A DNA stretch of 64,000 nucleotides from Roseitalea sp. MMSF_3546. Its GTDB lineage: Bacteria > Pseudomonadota > Alphaproteobacteria > Rhizobiales > Rhizobiaceae. The stretch lies in contig NZ_JASHKB010000007.1 of assembly GCF_030732865.1 (NCBI RefSeq), positions 1 to 64,000 on the forward strand, in the 5' to 3' direction. The notes under the pieces are model-generated. The model worked only from the letters and a program-made list of their open reading frames with translations. It was not told where the DNA came from and ran no database searches. Positions 19,556 through 28,075 of the stretch are shown here, in pieces (the first letter of the stretch is position 1; the number at the start of each line of letters is the position of its first letter). Both the position numbers and the translations under genes were made by a program.

Positions 19556-21706
19556 TCAAGTGCCGGCGGCGCCGGCGCGGGCCGTGTCCTCGACCGTCTC
19601 GCCGCCATCGGGACCGGTCTCGCCGTCGGAATCGGCGACGAGTATCAAGAGGTCGTCAAAGCCGTTTTCGGCGAGATCGCGGGCGGTTTGCGTGGCGCGC
19701 TCGCCGACCGTCTCGTCGATGGACAGCACCAGCTCGGCGTCGGTGCTGACCAGTGCGCGCAGCCCCTGTGCATCGGTCATGCCGCAATCGACCACGACGA
19801 TGTCGTAGACCGAGGCCAGTCCGTCGAGCACGCCGGGCAGACGATCGATGCCGGCGAGCGCGCGCTCGGGATCGATCAGGCCAGCGGGCACCACATGGGC
19901 GCGCGAGGCCCGGTCGGGGTGGATGACGTCGTGATAGGACGCATCGGCGGCGAGCAGATCGTTGATGCCGGGAACGAGCGGGTCCTCGAGCATGTGGGCG
20001 CCGGCAGTGCCGGTGCCGGTCAGGTCGACGAGGATCGAACGCAGCCCCTTGGCGTCGATGCGCCGGGCCAGATCGACGCCGTTGCGGTCGGCGGCGCCCT
20101 CGATCGGGGCGACGACCAGGACCCGGCCGGCTCCGCGCCGGATCAGCGCGCCGGTGACCGCATCGATCGTGAAATTGTCGTTGGCGGGACCCCGGCCCTG
20201 CGACGCCGGGCGCGGTGTGGCGTCGCCACGCCCGGGCCGGGCGGCCGGAACCGATGGCGGCGGCGCCGATATCGCGCCCTGGCCGGGGCGATCGCCGGCG
20301 ACCGGAGCGGCCTGCGCCGCGGGCACCAGGGCGCGGCCCGAGAACAGTTCGCGCAGCAGCGTGATAAGCACCATGAGCAGCAATCCGCCGACGAAGGCCG
20401 CCGCGGTCATCGGGACGAGCCTTGGAAAGGCCGGCTCGATGGGAACGGTGGCCGAGGAGATCAGCCGCGCCGAGGCCGGCGCGTACTGTCCCTCGTCGCG
20501 CGACTGGGCCTCGCGGAAGCGGACCAGATAGGACTCCAGCAGGGCGCGCTGGGACTGGGCCTGCCGTTCGAGCGCGCGCAGTTCGACCTCGCGCTCATTG
20601 GCCTGGGCGGAGGCCGCCTTGAGCGTGTTCAGTTCGGCGTTGATCTCCTGTTCGCGCTCGCGGGCGATCCGCGCCTCGTTGCGCAGGCCGGCGAGCACGC
20701 GCTCAGCCTGAGCGCGCTTTTGCGCCTGAAGATCGGCGATCTGCGAGCGCAGCGCCTGGATGCGAGGGTGGCCGGGCAGAAGCGTGGTCGAAAGGTCGGC
20801 GAGCTGGGCGGTGCGCGTCGCCTCCTGCTCGGACAGGCGCACGATCAGCGGCGAGGCGATGACATCGGGCAGCGTGTCGAGCGCGGCGCCGCCCGCCAGC
20901 GCGCTCTCGACCGAGCGCACGCGTGCTTCCAGCGAGGAGCGGTCGGCGCGCACGCGCGAGAGTTCGCTCGACAGTTCGGCAAGCTGCTGCGTGGCGAGGA
21001 CCGTCGCATTGTCGCCCATCAAGAGGCCGGAGGCGGCGCGGAATTCGGCAATGGCCTGCTCGGCCTCCCGCACGCCCTGTTCGAGCTCGGCGATCTCGGC
21101 GGCGAGATAGTCGGCGGCGGCCTGGGTGCCCTGAAGCTGCGCCCGGCTTTCCAGCGCCACATAGGCGCGGGCGAGCGCATTGGGCACGCGGGCGGCCAGT
21201 TCGGGATCGGCGGAGCGGAACTCGATGACGATGACGCGCGAATTGTCGACCGGATAGACGGTCAGGCGTTCGCGCAGGACGGCGAGCACGCGCTTGTCGG
21301 CCAGGACACCGGGTGTCGCCGAACCAAACCCGAAAAGGCCGAAAAGACCGCCATCGGCACCCTCATTGAATTCCGACAGCGAGGACAGGTCGAGTTCGTC
21401 CGCCACCTGCAAGAGCAGGTCCGAGGAGGTGATGATCTGCACCTGGCTGGCAACCGCCTCCTGGTCGAGGCGTGTGCGGTCGCCGGTCGTGTCGCCTTCG
21501 GGCCGGGTGAAGACGGACTCGCCGGCATCGATGAGAACGCGCGCATCGGTCCGGTATTGCGGCGTGAGAAGCGACAGGCCGAAAAAGACCAGCGCCGCAA
21601 GCCCCAACGCGCCGCCAAGAACGAACCACTTGTCGCGCCACAGGGCCGCGAACAGCCAGCCGATGTCGATATCGGCATCGCGCGACTGGTATGACGTTGC
21701 GGACAT
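19556..21706 (-). CDS. Wzc/GumC-like polysaccharide co-polymerase with degenerate kinase domain
   Basis: The 716-residue inner-membrane protein controls chain length and export of a polysaccharide. It has a Wzz domain, a first membrane helix (WFVLGGALGLAALVFFGLSLL), long periplasmic coiled coils and a second helix preceded by the Pro-rich motif PIEPAFPRLVP. The cytoplasmic part (about 529-716) looks like a BY-kinase fold. However, its phosphate loop (VAPIEGAADRNGVDLAR) lacks the GKS/T lysine, Walker B is YDIVVVD, and the end is acidic with no tyrosine cluster. It is therefore probably a pseudokinase. ATG 21706 (GGAG upstream) is preferred over a GTG at 21724. It is divergent from the Wza-like gene. 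Confidence 0.9.
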   Translation of the reverse strand: MSATSYQSRDADIDIGWLFAALWRDKWFVLGGALGLAALVFFGLSLLTPQYRTDARVLIDAGESVFTRPEGDTTGDRTRLDQEAVASQVQIITSSDLLLQVADELDLSSLSEFNEGADGGLFGLFGFGSATPGVLADKRVLAVLRERLTVYPVDNSRVIVIEFRSADPELAARVPNALARAYVALESRAQLQGTQAAADYLAAEIAELEQGVREAEQAIAEFRAASGLLMGDNATVLATQQLAELSSELSRVRADRSSLEARVRSVESALAGGAALDTLPDVIASPLIVRLSEQEATRTAQLADLSTTLLPGHPRIQALRSQIADLQAQKRAQAERVLAGLRNEARIAREREQEINAELNTLKAASAQANEREVELRALERQAQSQRALLESYLVRFREAQSRDEGQYAPASARLISSATVPIEPAFPRLVPMTAAAFVGGLLLMVLITLLRELFSGRALVPAAQAAPVAGDRPGQGAISAPPPSVPAARPGRGDATPRPASQGRGPANDNFTIDAVTGALIRRGAGRVLVVAPIEGAADRNGVDLARRIDAKGLRSILVDLTGTGTAGAHMLEDPLVPGINDLLAADASYHDVIHPDRASRAHVVPAGLIDPERALAGIDRLPGVLDGLASVYDIVVVDCGMTDAQGLRALVSTDAELVLSIDETVGERATQTARDLAENGFDDLLILVADSDGETGPDGGETVEDTARAGAAGT

Positions 21707-21798
21707 TACGAATACTCCGGACACCCTGCTCCAAGGAGCAGTAAACGATCATGGTAACCAGCGCGTAAACCGGCCCGAAAGCTTTCGCTCATACTCAT

Positions 21799-21828
21799 TG
21801 AGGCTTTGTTAACCGCGCTGAGGCTTTG
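21799..21828. repeat. Twin 10-bp repeat in divergent polysaccharide promoter region
   Basis: TGAGGCTTTG occurs at 21799-21808 and again at 21819-21828, exactly 20 bp (about two helical turns) apart. It lies in the 250-bp gap between the divergent GumC-like and Wza-like genes. The geometry suits a regulator binding two sites on one face of the DNA. No regulator is known. Confidence 0.45.
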
Positions 21829-21956
21829 GCCCGCAGACAGCAAATCCGGTCACCGCATGGCGCTTGTGCTTTACCGGCCATTAACCCTAACGGCGCGATA
21901 ACCTCCGGCATGCCGGGGCCTGCGCGCCCCTATGATCGGACCGGGTGGACGTGTCG

Positions 21957-22532
21957 ATGCGTTATTGCTTGCGACCTGTTGTGAACGTTCTCGTCGCCGG
22001 AGCGGCGCTTGTTGCCGTGTCGGCCTGCACCGGATACCGCCCTGCCCCGCCGGCCTTTCACGCCGCCATCGGCCAGCCCTACGTGCTCGATGCGGGCGAT
22101 GCGGTGCGCGTGACGGTGTTCAACCAGCTCGATCTGACCAATTCCTACGCGGTCGACCAGTCCGGCTACATCTCGTTTCCGCTGATCGGCGCGGTGGCGG
22201 CGCGCGGACGCACCGTGCACCAGATCGAAAGCGCCATTGCCGGCAAGCTCGGCAACGGCTTTCTGCGCAACCCGGACGTGTCGGTCGAGGTCGAGCGCTA
22301 CCGGCCGATCTATGTGATGGGCGAAGTGGGCGCGGCGGGCCAGTATTCCTATGTGCCGGGCATGACGGTCCAGTCGGCCATCGCCTCGGCCGGCGGCTTC
22401 ACCCCACGCGCAAACCAGGCCAATGCCGATATCACCCGGCACATCAATGGCGAGGTGATGACGGGCCGCGTGCTGATCTCCGATCCGATCCTGCCGGGCG
22501 ACACGATCTATGTGCGCGAACGGCTGTTCTGA
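21957..22532 (+). CDS. Polysaccharide export lipoprotein (Wza-like, small; HfsD/UppC type)
   Basis: The 191-residue lipoprotein has a signal peptide ending in the lipobox VSAC, then a Poly_export domain (YVLDAGDAVRVTVFNQ…YAVDQSGYISFPLIGAV…GRT) and a SLBB domain (IYVMGEVGAAGQYSYVPGMTVQSAI). It is much shorter than E. coli Wza and lacks the C-terminal amphipathic helix, like the HfsD/UppC group. It would form the outer-membrane/periplasm part of the exporter. The GTG at 21945 is a possible alternative start. It begins a four-gene run with GT4, glycosyl-1-P transferase and ligase. Confidence 0.9.
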   Translation: MRYCLRPVVNVLVAGAALVAVSACTGYRPAPPAFHAAIGQPYVLDAGDAVRVTVFNQLDLTNSYAVDQSGYISFPLIGAVAARGRTVHQIESAIAGKLGNGFLRNPDVSVEVERYRPIYVMGEVGAAGQYSYVPGMTVQSAIASAGGFTPRANQANADITRHINGEVMTGRVLISDPILPGDTIYVRERLF

Positions 22533-22559
22533 GCGCTGATCGTGCGCGCGCGACCGCCC

Positions 22560-23738
22560 ATGCGCATCGTCCACGTGCTGCGCGCACCCATGGGCGGCGT
22601 CCTGCGCCATGTGCGCGACCTGGCGCGGGCGCAGGCCGAGGCCGGTCACGCGGTCGGCCTTGTCTGCGACGTGCAAGGCACGCAGGGCTATGACGAGGCC
22701 GCGCTCGAGGCGCTGGCGCCAAAGCTGGCGCTTGGCCTGCATCGTGTTCGCATGGCGCGCAGTATCGGCTTCGCCGACATTGCCTCGGCCCGCAAGATAC
22801 TGAAGATCCTGCGCCGGCTCGGCCCGGACGCGGTTCACGGCCACGGTGCCAAGGGCGGCGTCTACGCGCGCGCCATCGGCCGGCTGGCGAACCGGAACGC
22901 GCCGCCGGCGCGGCTCTACTCGCCCCATGGCGGAAGCCTGCACTACGATCCCGAAAGCACGGCCGGCAAGGTCTATTTCGCCATCGAAAGGCTGCTCGAA
23001 CGGCATTGCGAAACGATCCTGTTCGTCGCCGATCACGAACGCGCGGCCTACCGCGCCAAGATCGGCGCGCCGCGCTGCGCAACGCGCGTCGTCCATAACG
23101 GGCTGACGCCGGCCGAGTTCACGCCGGTCCTCACCGCTCCCGACGCCGCCGACTTCCTGTTCATCGGCGAGATGCGCCGGCTGAAGGGACCGGACCTGTT
23201 CGTCGATGCGCTCGCCGCGCTGTCCGATGGCGGCAAGACCAGTGTCAGCGCGGTCATGGTCGGCGCCGGCCCGGACCGTGCCGCCATCGAGGCGCGCATC
23301 GCCGAGGCCGGCCTTGGCGATGTCGTCGCCCTGCGCCCGCCCATGCCGGCGCGCGCGGCCTTTGCGCTGGCGCGCACCGTGGTCATGCCCTCGCGCGCCG
23401 AGGCCATGCCCTATATCGTTCTGGAGGCGCTGGCGGCCGGCAGGCCGCTGATCGCGACCGATGTCGGCGGCATCGCCGAGATCATGGGCGGGCACGGCGA
23501 TGCGCTGATCGCCCCCACCCTGCCCGATCTGACCGCCGCGATGGCCGCCGCGCTCGACGATCCCGGGGCGCTCGGCCGCCGCATGCCGCCGGTCGACACG
23601 CTGCGCCAACGGTTTTCCACCGCGGCGATGGCCGAGGCCATCACCAATGCGTGCCGCGAGGCCCTGCTGCAGGCGCGAAAGAGCCCCGACCGGGCCGTGA
23701 AACGTGCCATTGAGCCGCGCTCATCAAACGTTTCTTAA
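22560..23738 (+). CDS. GT4-family glycosyltransferase
   Basis: The 392-residue GT-B enzyme starts MRIVHVLRAPMGGVLRHVRDL, with DAVHGHGAKGG in the acceptor domain. The donor domain has MPSRAEAMPYIVLEALAAGRP, the E-x7-E signature of retaining GT4 enzymes. It adds a sugar to the lipid-linked repeat unit at the cytoplasmic face. The ATG at 22560 gives the canonical N-terminus; a GTG at 22542 is also in frame. It follows the Wza-like gene by 27 bp, as one operon. Confidence 0.92.
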   Translation: MRIVHVLRAPMGGVLRHVRDLARAQAEAGHAVGLVCDVQGTQGYDEAALEALAPKLALGLHRVRMARSIGFADIASARKILKILRRLGPDAVHGHGAKGGVYARAIGRLANRNAPPARLYSPHGGSLHYDPESTAGKVYFAIERLLERHCETILFVADHERAAYRAKIGAPRCATRVVHNGLTPAEFTPVLTAPDAADFLFIGEMRRLKGPDLFVDALAALSDGGKTSVSAVMVGAGPDRAAIEARIAEAGLGDVVALRPPMPARAAFALARTVVMPSRAEAMPYIVLEALAAGRPLIATDVGGIAEIMGGHGDALIAPTLPDLTAAMAAALDDPGALGRRMPPVDTLRQRFSTAAMAEAITNACREALLQARKSPDRAVKRAIEPRSSNVS

Positions 23739-23782
23739 GCGCGCTACGACATAGATGCACGGGCATCGAACTGGATCGCGCC

Positions 23783-25321
23783 ATGAACGAAATGGATCCG
23801 CGCCTGCGCTACTCGGCCGAGAGCGTGCGGAGCTACATGACCGGCGACGAACTCGTCATCAAGGAGGGCAGGCTCAACCGGCTTGCCGCCCGGATCGCCG
23901 ACGACTATAGGCGCGACACGATCTCGCCGACCATGGTCAGCGGTGTGCTGCGGCTGTTCGAGTTCGCCGGCCTTGCGCTGATCATGACGGCGATCATGCT
24001 GGCCTATGTCGGCGTGCCCAGGACCATGATCTGGGAATATCCGCTGGCGATCGTCTCGCTGTCGGCGCTGTATGTGACGCTGGCGCAGTTCGCCGAGGGC
24101 TACCAGATCCGCGCCCTGCGCAATTCGCTGGCCTGGTTCCCGCGGCTCGTGCTGATGTGGACGGCCGCCTTCGCGCTGATGGCGCTGGCCGGCTTCTTTC
24201 TGAAGATCTCGGACGATTTCAGCCGCTTCTGGTTCGGCTCGTCCTATCTGGCGGGCCTTGCCTTCCTGTTCGCCACGCGCACGGTGCTGAACTGGCGCGT
24301 GCGCAGATGGGCGCGCAACGGCACCATGGAGCGCCGCGCGGTGATCGTCGGCGGCGGCCAGCCCGCCGAAAAGCTGATCCGCGCGCTCGAACTCCAGCCG
24401 GACAACGATATCCGCATCTGCGGGATCTTCGACGATCGCGACGACGCACGCTCGCCGCTGATCGTAGCCGGCTATCCCAAGCTGGGCGATATCGAGGAGT
24501 TGGTCGAATTCACGCGCCGGGCACGCATCGACATGCTGATCGTGTCGCTGCCGCTCGATGCGGAGAGCCGCGTTCTGTACATGCTCAAGAAGCTGTGGGT
24601 GCTGCCTGTCGACATCCGGCTGTCGGCCCACTCGCACAAGCTCAGGTTCCGCCCGCGCACCTATTCCTATGTCGGCAAGGTGCCGATGTTCGACATCTTC
24701 GACAGGCCGCTGCGCGACTGGGACCATGTCGCCAAGCGCGCCTTCGACATCGTCTTCTCGCTGCTCGGCATCGTCGCGTTCTCGCCGGTGATGATCGCGA
24801 CCGCGATCGCGGTCAAGGCAACGAGCAAGGGGCCGGCCCTGTTCGTGCAGCGGCGTCACGGCTTCAACAACGAGGTCATCGAGGTCTTCAAGTTCCGCTC
24901 GATGTATGTCGAGCATCAGGACCCGACGGCGCGCAATGCCGTGGTCAAGGACGATCCGCGCGTGACCCCGGTCGGCCGGTTCATCCGCAAGACCTCCATC
25001 GACGAGCTGCCGCAGTTCTTCAACGTGCTCAGGGGCGATCTTTCGCTGGTCGGCCCGCGCCCGCATGCGGTGCATGCGCAGACGCGCGACAAGCTCTATG
25101 GCGAGGTGGTGGACGGCTATTTCGCCCGCCACCGGGTCAAGCCGGGCGTGACCGGCTGGGCGCAGGTCAATGGCTGGCGCGGCGAGGTCGACACCGACGA
25201 GAAGATCCGCAAGCGCACCGAGTTCGACCTTTACTACATCGAGAACTGGTCGGTGCTGATGGATCTCAAGATCCTGTTCCTGACGCCGATCCGGCTGCTG
25301 AACACGGAAAACGCCTATTGA
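23783..25321 (+). CDS. Undecaprenyl-phosphate sugar-1-phosphate transferase (WcaJ/HfsE type)
   Basis: The 512-residue polyisoprenyl-phosphate hexose-1-phosphate transferase starts a repeat unit by moving sugar-1-phosphate from a nucleotide sugar to undecaprenyl phosphate. It has an N-terminal group of membrane helices, a Rossmann-like CoA-binding-type domain (AVIVGGGQPAEKLIRAL…), a further helix (FDIVFSLLGIVAFSP), and the catalytic C-terminal domain with KFRSMYVEHQDP, KTSIDELPQFFNVLRGDLSLVGPRP and the PGVTGWAQVNGWRGE motif. It overlaps the next gene by 4 bp. This enzyme commits precursor to the polymer. Confidence 0.94.
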   Translation: MNEMDPRLRYSAESVRSYMTGDELVIKEGRLNRLAARIADDYRRDTISPTMVSGVLRLFEFAGLALIMTAIMLAYVGVPRTMIWEYPLAIVSLSALYVTLAQFAEGYQIRALRNSLAWFPRLVLMWTAAFALMALAGFFLKISDDFSRFWFGSSYLAGLAFLFATRTVLNWRVRRWARNGTMERRAVIVGGGQPAEKLIRALELQPDNDIRICGIFDDRDDARSPLIVAGYPKLGDIEELVEFTRRARIDMLIVSLPLDAESRVLYMLKKLWVLPVDIRLSAHSHKLRFRPRTYSYVGKVPMFDIFDRPLRDWDHVAKRAFDIVFSLLGIVAFSPVMIATAIAVKATSKGPALFVQRRHGFNNEVIEVFKFRSMYVEHQDPTARNAVVKDDPRVTPVGRFIRKTSIDELPQFFNVLRGDLSLVGPRPHAVHAQTRDKLYGEVVDGYFARHRVKPGVTGWAQVNGWRGEVDTDEKIRKRTEFDLYYIENWSVLMDLKILFLTPIRLLNTENAY

Positions 25322-26562
25322 CCGATGCCGCGCCCGCCCTGTCGCCGGCCGACGAGAACCGGGCTCTGATCCGGATCGGCGCGGGCGCGGCGATCTTTGC
25401 CGGGGCGTTTCTGAGCGGTTTCGTCATCGCCGAACCGGCGCCCTACGAAGTCTATCTGGCCGGGCTGATCGGCATCTGGGCGCTGTTCGGCCTGCGGCTG
25501 CCGGCGGCCATCGCGCCGCTGATCGCGCTGCTCGTGCTGCTCAATCTGGGCCGGCTGGTCTCCATGCTGACCATGCCCGACTGGGGCCAGGCGCCGCTGC
25601 ATCTCGCGGTCTCGACCTTCCTTGCGATCACCGCGATGTTCTTTGCGGCGGTCATCGCGGCCGATCATCGTCGGCTGGGGAACATCATGGCCGGCTACAT
25701 GGCCGCCGCCGTCCTGACCGCGACGCTTGGGATCGTGGGCTATTTCGGCCTGGTGCCGGGCACCGAGGTCTTCACCCGCTATGGGCGCGCCATGGGCGCC
25801 TTTCAGGACCCCAACGTGTTCGCGCCCTTCCTCGCCCTGCCCGCGACCTGGTGCCTTTATGGCGTGTTGACGCGGCCCGTTGCGGGAGCGCTGTGGCGGC
25901 TGGTGCCGCTGACGATCGTGAGCTTTGCGATCTTCCTGTCGTTCTCGCGCGCCGGCTGGGGCCTGTACGTGGTCTGCGCGCTGTTGCTGACAACGTTCGT
26001 TCTGGCTGCCTCGCCGTCGCGGCGATACCGGCTGCGCGTGTTCCTGATGGCGACCGGCGCGCTGGCCGCGGTGACGCTGGCGCTGCTCGTTGCGGTCCAG
26101 TTCGACGTGGTGCGCGACATGCTGGTCGAGCGGGCGCGGCTGGTGCAGGACTATGACGGGGCGCGCCTGGGACGCTTCGCCCGCCATGCGATCGGCCTGC
26201 TGGCGGCGACCGAACAGCCGCTGGGCACCGGCGTCCTGCAATTCGGCCACATCTATGGCGAGGATCCGCACAACATCTTCCTGAAGACGCTGACCGACTA
26301 TTCATGGCTGGGCTTTGCCGCCTATCTGACGCTGGTCGTCTGGACCCTTGGCGCCGGGCTCAGGATCGCCTTTCGCGACCGGCCCTGGCAGCCCTATCTG
26401 GTGTGCGCCCTGGTCGTCTTTTTCGGGCACATGCTGGTCGGCCTGGTGATCGATACCGACCACTGGCGCCACTTCTTCCTGCTGCTGGGTATGATCTGGG
26501 GCTGCATCGCGCTCGAGGCGCGGCATAGCGCGGCGAATCCGCAAACGCCGGCAAGGTATTGA
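25318..26562 (+). CDS. O-antigen ligase/polymerase family membrane protein (Wzy-like)
   Basis: The 414-residue protein has about ten to twelve membrane helices and the Wzy_C signature region (GTGVLQFGHIYGEDPHNIFLKTLTDYSWLG, with the conserved PHN-x-FL). It polymerises or ligates the polysaccharide on the periplasmic face. The best start is a TTG at 25318 overlapping the previous stop (TTGA), because no ATG/GTG lies near the N-terminus of the family alignment; this is an inference. It is last in the export operon and ends 14 bp before the 3' end of tRNA-Pro. Confidence 0.85.
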   Translation: MTDAAPALSPADENRALIRIGAGAAIFAGAFLSGFVIAEPAPYEVYLAGLIGIWALFGLRLPAAIAPLIALLVLLNLGRLVSMLTMPDWGQAPLHLAVSTFLAITAMFFAAVIAADHRRLGNIMAGYMAAAVLTATLGIVGYFGLVPGTEVFTRYGRAMGAFQDPNVFAPFLALPATWCLYGVLTRPVAGALWRLVPLTIVSFAIFLSFSRAGWGLYVVCALLLTTFVLAASPSRRYRLRVFLMATGALAAVTLALLVAVQFDVVRDMLVERARLVQDYDGARLGRFARHAIGLLAATEQPLGTGVLQFGHIYGEDPHNIFLKTLTDYSWLGFAAYLTLVVWTLGAGLRIAFRDRPWQPYLVCALVVFFGHMLVGLVIDTDHWRHFFLLLGMIWGCIALEARHSAANPQTPARY

Positions 26563-26576
26563 ATTGTCTTGAAAAA

Positions 26577-26653
26577 TGGTCGGAGCGGCGGGATTCGAAC
26601 CCACGACCCCTACACCCCCAGTGTAGTGCGCTACCGGGCTGCGCTACGCTCCG
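26577..26653 (-). tRNA. tRNA-Pro (anticodon GGG)
   Basis: The 77-base cloverleaf on the minus strand has acceptor stem CGGAGCG/CGCTCCG with encoded CCA, D-arm GCGCAGCCCGGTAGCGC, anticodon stem CTACA/TGTAG with loop CTGGGGG (GGG at 34-36), and T-arm with GGTTCGAATCC. It is expected to read CCC/CCT proline codons. It sits at the end of the polysaccharide locus and upstream of a cytochrome c gene. Confidence 0.97.
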
Positions 26654-26780
26654 ACATGCCTTTATCCTTAGTGTCGTGCGATTAGTCGTGCAAGCCCGCA
26701 ATGGCGGCGTCGGTGGAAAAACCGGCCATACAGCAGGCGACGGCAGCGGACGTCCTGATCGCACGGGCCTCGCCAGTCTA

Positions 26781-26810
26781 TTGACGTTGCACAATTTTTG
26801 GAGGCATACT
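26781..26810 (+). promoter_or_regulatory. Candidate promoter of the cytochrome c gene
   Basis: TTGACG (26781-26786), an 18-base spacer and CATACT (26805-26810) lie about 120 bp before the cytochrome c start. A perfect inverted repeat CGATCC-GGAA-GGATCG at 26820-26835 lies just after it and could be an operator or leader hairpin. The 280-bp stretch between tRNA-Pro and the gene otherwise shows no reading frame and is AT-richer than its surroundings. Confidence 0.35.
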
Positions 26811-26933
26811 CTCGATGGTCGATCCGGAAGGATCGGACCTGCTATTGGACAACGATCTATAGCATAGCTGTAGCAAAAAGACTTCTTGGTTGGGAGTAGA
26901 GCCTAGAGCTGATCTAACCTTGGAGATATGTCC

Positions 26934-27374
26934 ATGTACAGTCATTTTTTTGCAATGCGTAACACCCCAAAAACACTTGCCGCAGCAATTGCATGCACTC
27001 TTTCGATGGCCGCCGCGCCAGTTCATGCCCAGGATCACGCGGTTGGTGAACAGCTTTATCTTGAAGCGTGCGCGGTGTGCCACGGGACGCAGGGCCGCGG
27101 TGGCGGTGAGTTCGGCCAGTATTTGACGGTTGAACCCAGCAACCTGACGGTGCTGACCCAGCAGAACGATGGCGTGTTTCCGTATCTGGAGGTCTTTCAG
27201 GTCGTCGACGGGCGAACCGGGGTGAGGGGCCACGGTGCCGCGGACATGCCGATCTGGGGCAATGTCTTCGAACGTGAGGTCGGCGCGACTGGCGGCCCAT
27301 ACGGTTCAGAACTGCTTGTAAGGGCGCGCCTCGTCGCACTGGTCGATTACATCGAAAGCCTTCAGCAGGAGTAG
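26934..27374 (+). CDS. Periplasmic c-type cytochrome
   Basis: The 146-residue protein has a signal peptide (ending …SMAAAPVHAQD) and one class I heme motif C46-A-V-C-H50. A likely axial Met lies in ADMPIWG. The ATG at 26934 is chosen since GGAG is 8 bases upstream; an ATG at 26928 lies too close. It is probably a soluble periplasmic electron carrier related to respiratory-chain cytochromes. It is embedded between two core genes (MerR and tRNA-Pro), and its upstream region is AT-richer than neighbours, so it may be an insertion. Confidence 0.88.
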   Translation: MYSHFFAMRNTPKTLAAAIACTLSMAAAPVHAQDHAVGEQLYLEACAVCHGTQGRGGGEFGQYLTVEPSNLTVLTQQNDGVFPYLEVFQVVDGRTGVRGHGAADMPIWGNVFEREVGATGGPYGSELLVRARLVALVDYIESLQQE

Positions 27375-27423
27375 CTGCGCCAAGAGGCAATGAACGAATA
27401 AAAGGGGCGGGCAATCGGCGCGT

Positions 27424-28017
27424 TCAGCGCGCCTGGTCGAGCAGGCGCTTGCATTCGAGCAGGTCGAACAGCGCCTCCTGCAGCAGCGTGCGGTTGTCGT
27501 GCGACAGGGCGCCCTCGCCGGACCCGGCCTGCGCCGCCTCCCCGCCCTTGCCCAGCGAGAAGATGCCGCGCGCACGCGGCCGGGCATGGCCGACGACCAT
27601 GTCCTGGTCCGGATCGTCGGCCGGGCGCGGCTCGGCCCGCACCGGCGGCGGCTCGGAGGCAACCGGTTCGGCCGACGGCGCGCCCTGCTCGCGGGCCTTC
27701 GCCTCGGCGGTGCGCCGCGTCATCTCCTCGAGCGCGGACATGTCGCCGGCGCCGATGGCGATGGCGAACTGGACCCCGTTCTGGCGCAAGATCTTCTGCA
27801 CGCCCTTGATCGTGTAGCCTTCCTCGTAAAGAAGGTGCCGGATGCCGCGAAGAAGGTCGACATCGGCCGGTCGGTAGTAGCGCCGGCCGCCGCCGCGCTT
27901 GAGCGGCTTGATCTGCGAAAAGCGCGTCTCCCAGAAGCGCAGCACGTGCTGGGGCAGGTCGAGTTCGTCGGCGACCTCTGAGATGGTGCGGAAGGCGTCG
28001 GGGCTCTTGTCGGTCAT
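27424..28017 (-). CDS. MerR-family transcriptional regulator
   Basis: The 197-residue protein has an N-terminal MerR winged helix ([49 protein letters not shown]) and a helix with [10 protein letters not shown]. Then follow a Pro/Ala/Glu-rich linker and a short C-terminal helix. No metal-binding cysteine cluster is seen, so it is not a metal sensor of the classical sort. It lies downstream of ihfA (58 bp) in the conserved plsX-fabH-ihfA-merR order. Its targets are unknown. No strong ribosome site; a repeat-rich leader precedes it. Confidence 0.9.
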   Translation of the reverse strand: MTDKSPDAFRTISEVADELDLPQHVLRFWETRFSQIKPLKRGGGRRYYRPADVDLLRGIRHLLYEEGYTIKGVQKILRQNGVQFAIAIGAGDMSALEEMTRRTAEAKAREQGAPSAEPVASEPPPVRAEPRPADDPDQDMVVGHARPRARGIFSLGKGGEAAQAGSGEGALSHDNRTLLQEALFDLLECKRLLDQAR

Positions 28018-28055
28018 CGGTTGATCGTCGGTCGTGGTTGGTCGGTCGTCGGTCG
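28018..28055. repeat. Short GTCGGTCG-type repeats before merR
   Basis: The 58-bp gap between ihfA and the MerR gene is made of imperfect repeats of ggtcg/gtcggtcg. They precede the ATG where a ribosome site would be expected. This may be simple slippage-prone sequence. Confidence 0.4.
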
Positions 28056-28075
28056 AAAGAACTCCGGGGCCGGGC

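Noticed and set aside
26577-26653. tRNA-Pro as an integration site for a genomic island
   Set aside because: No integrase or repeated tRNA 3' end was seen. The tRNA 3' end faces the polysaccharide genes, not the cytochrome c gene, so the cytochrome is not a typical tRNA-integrated element.
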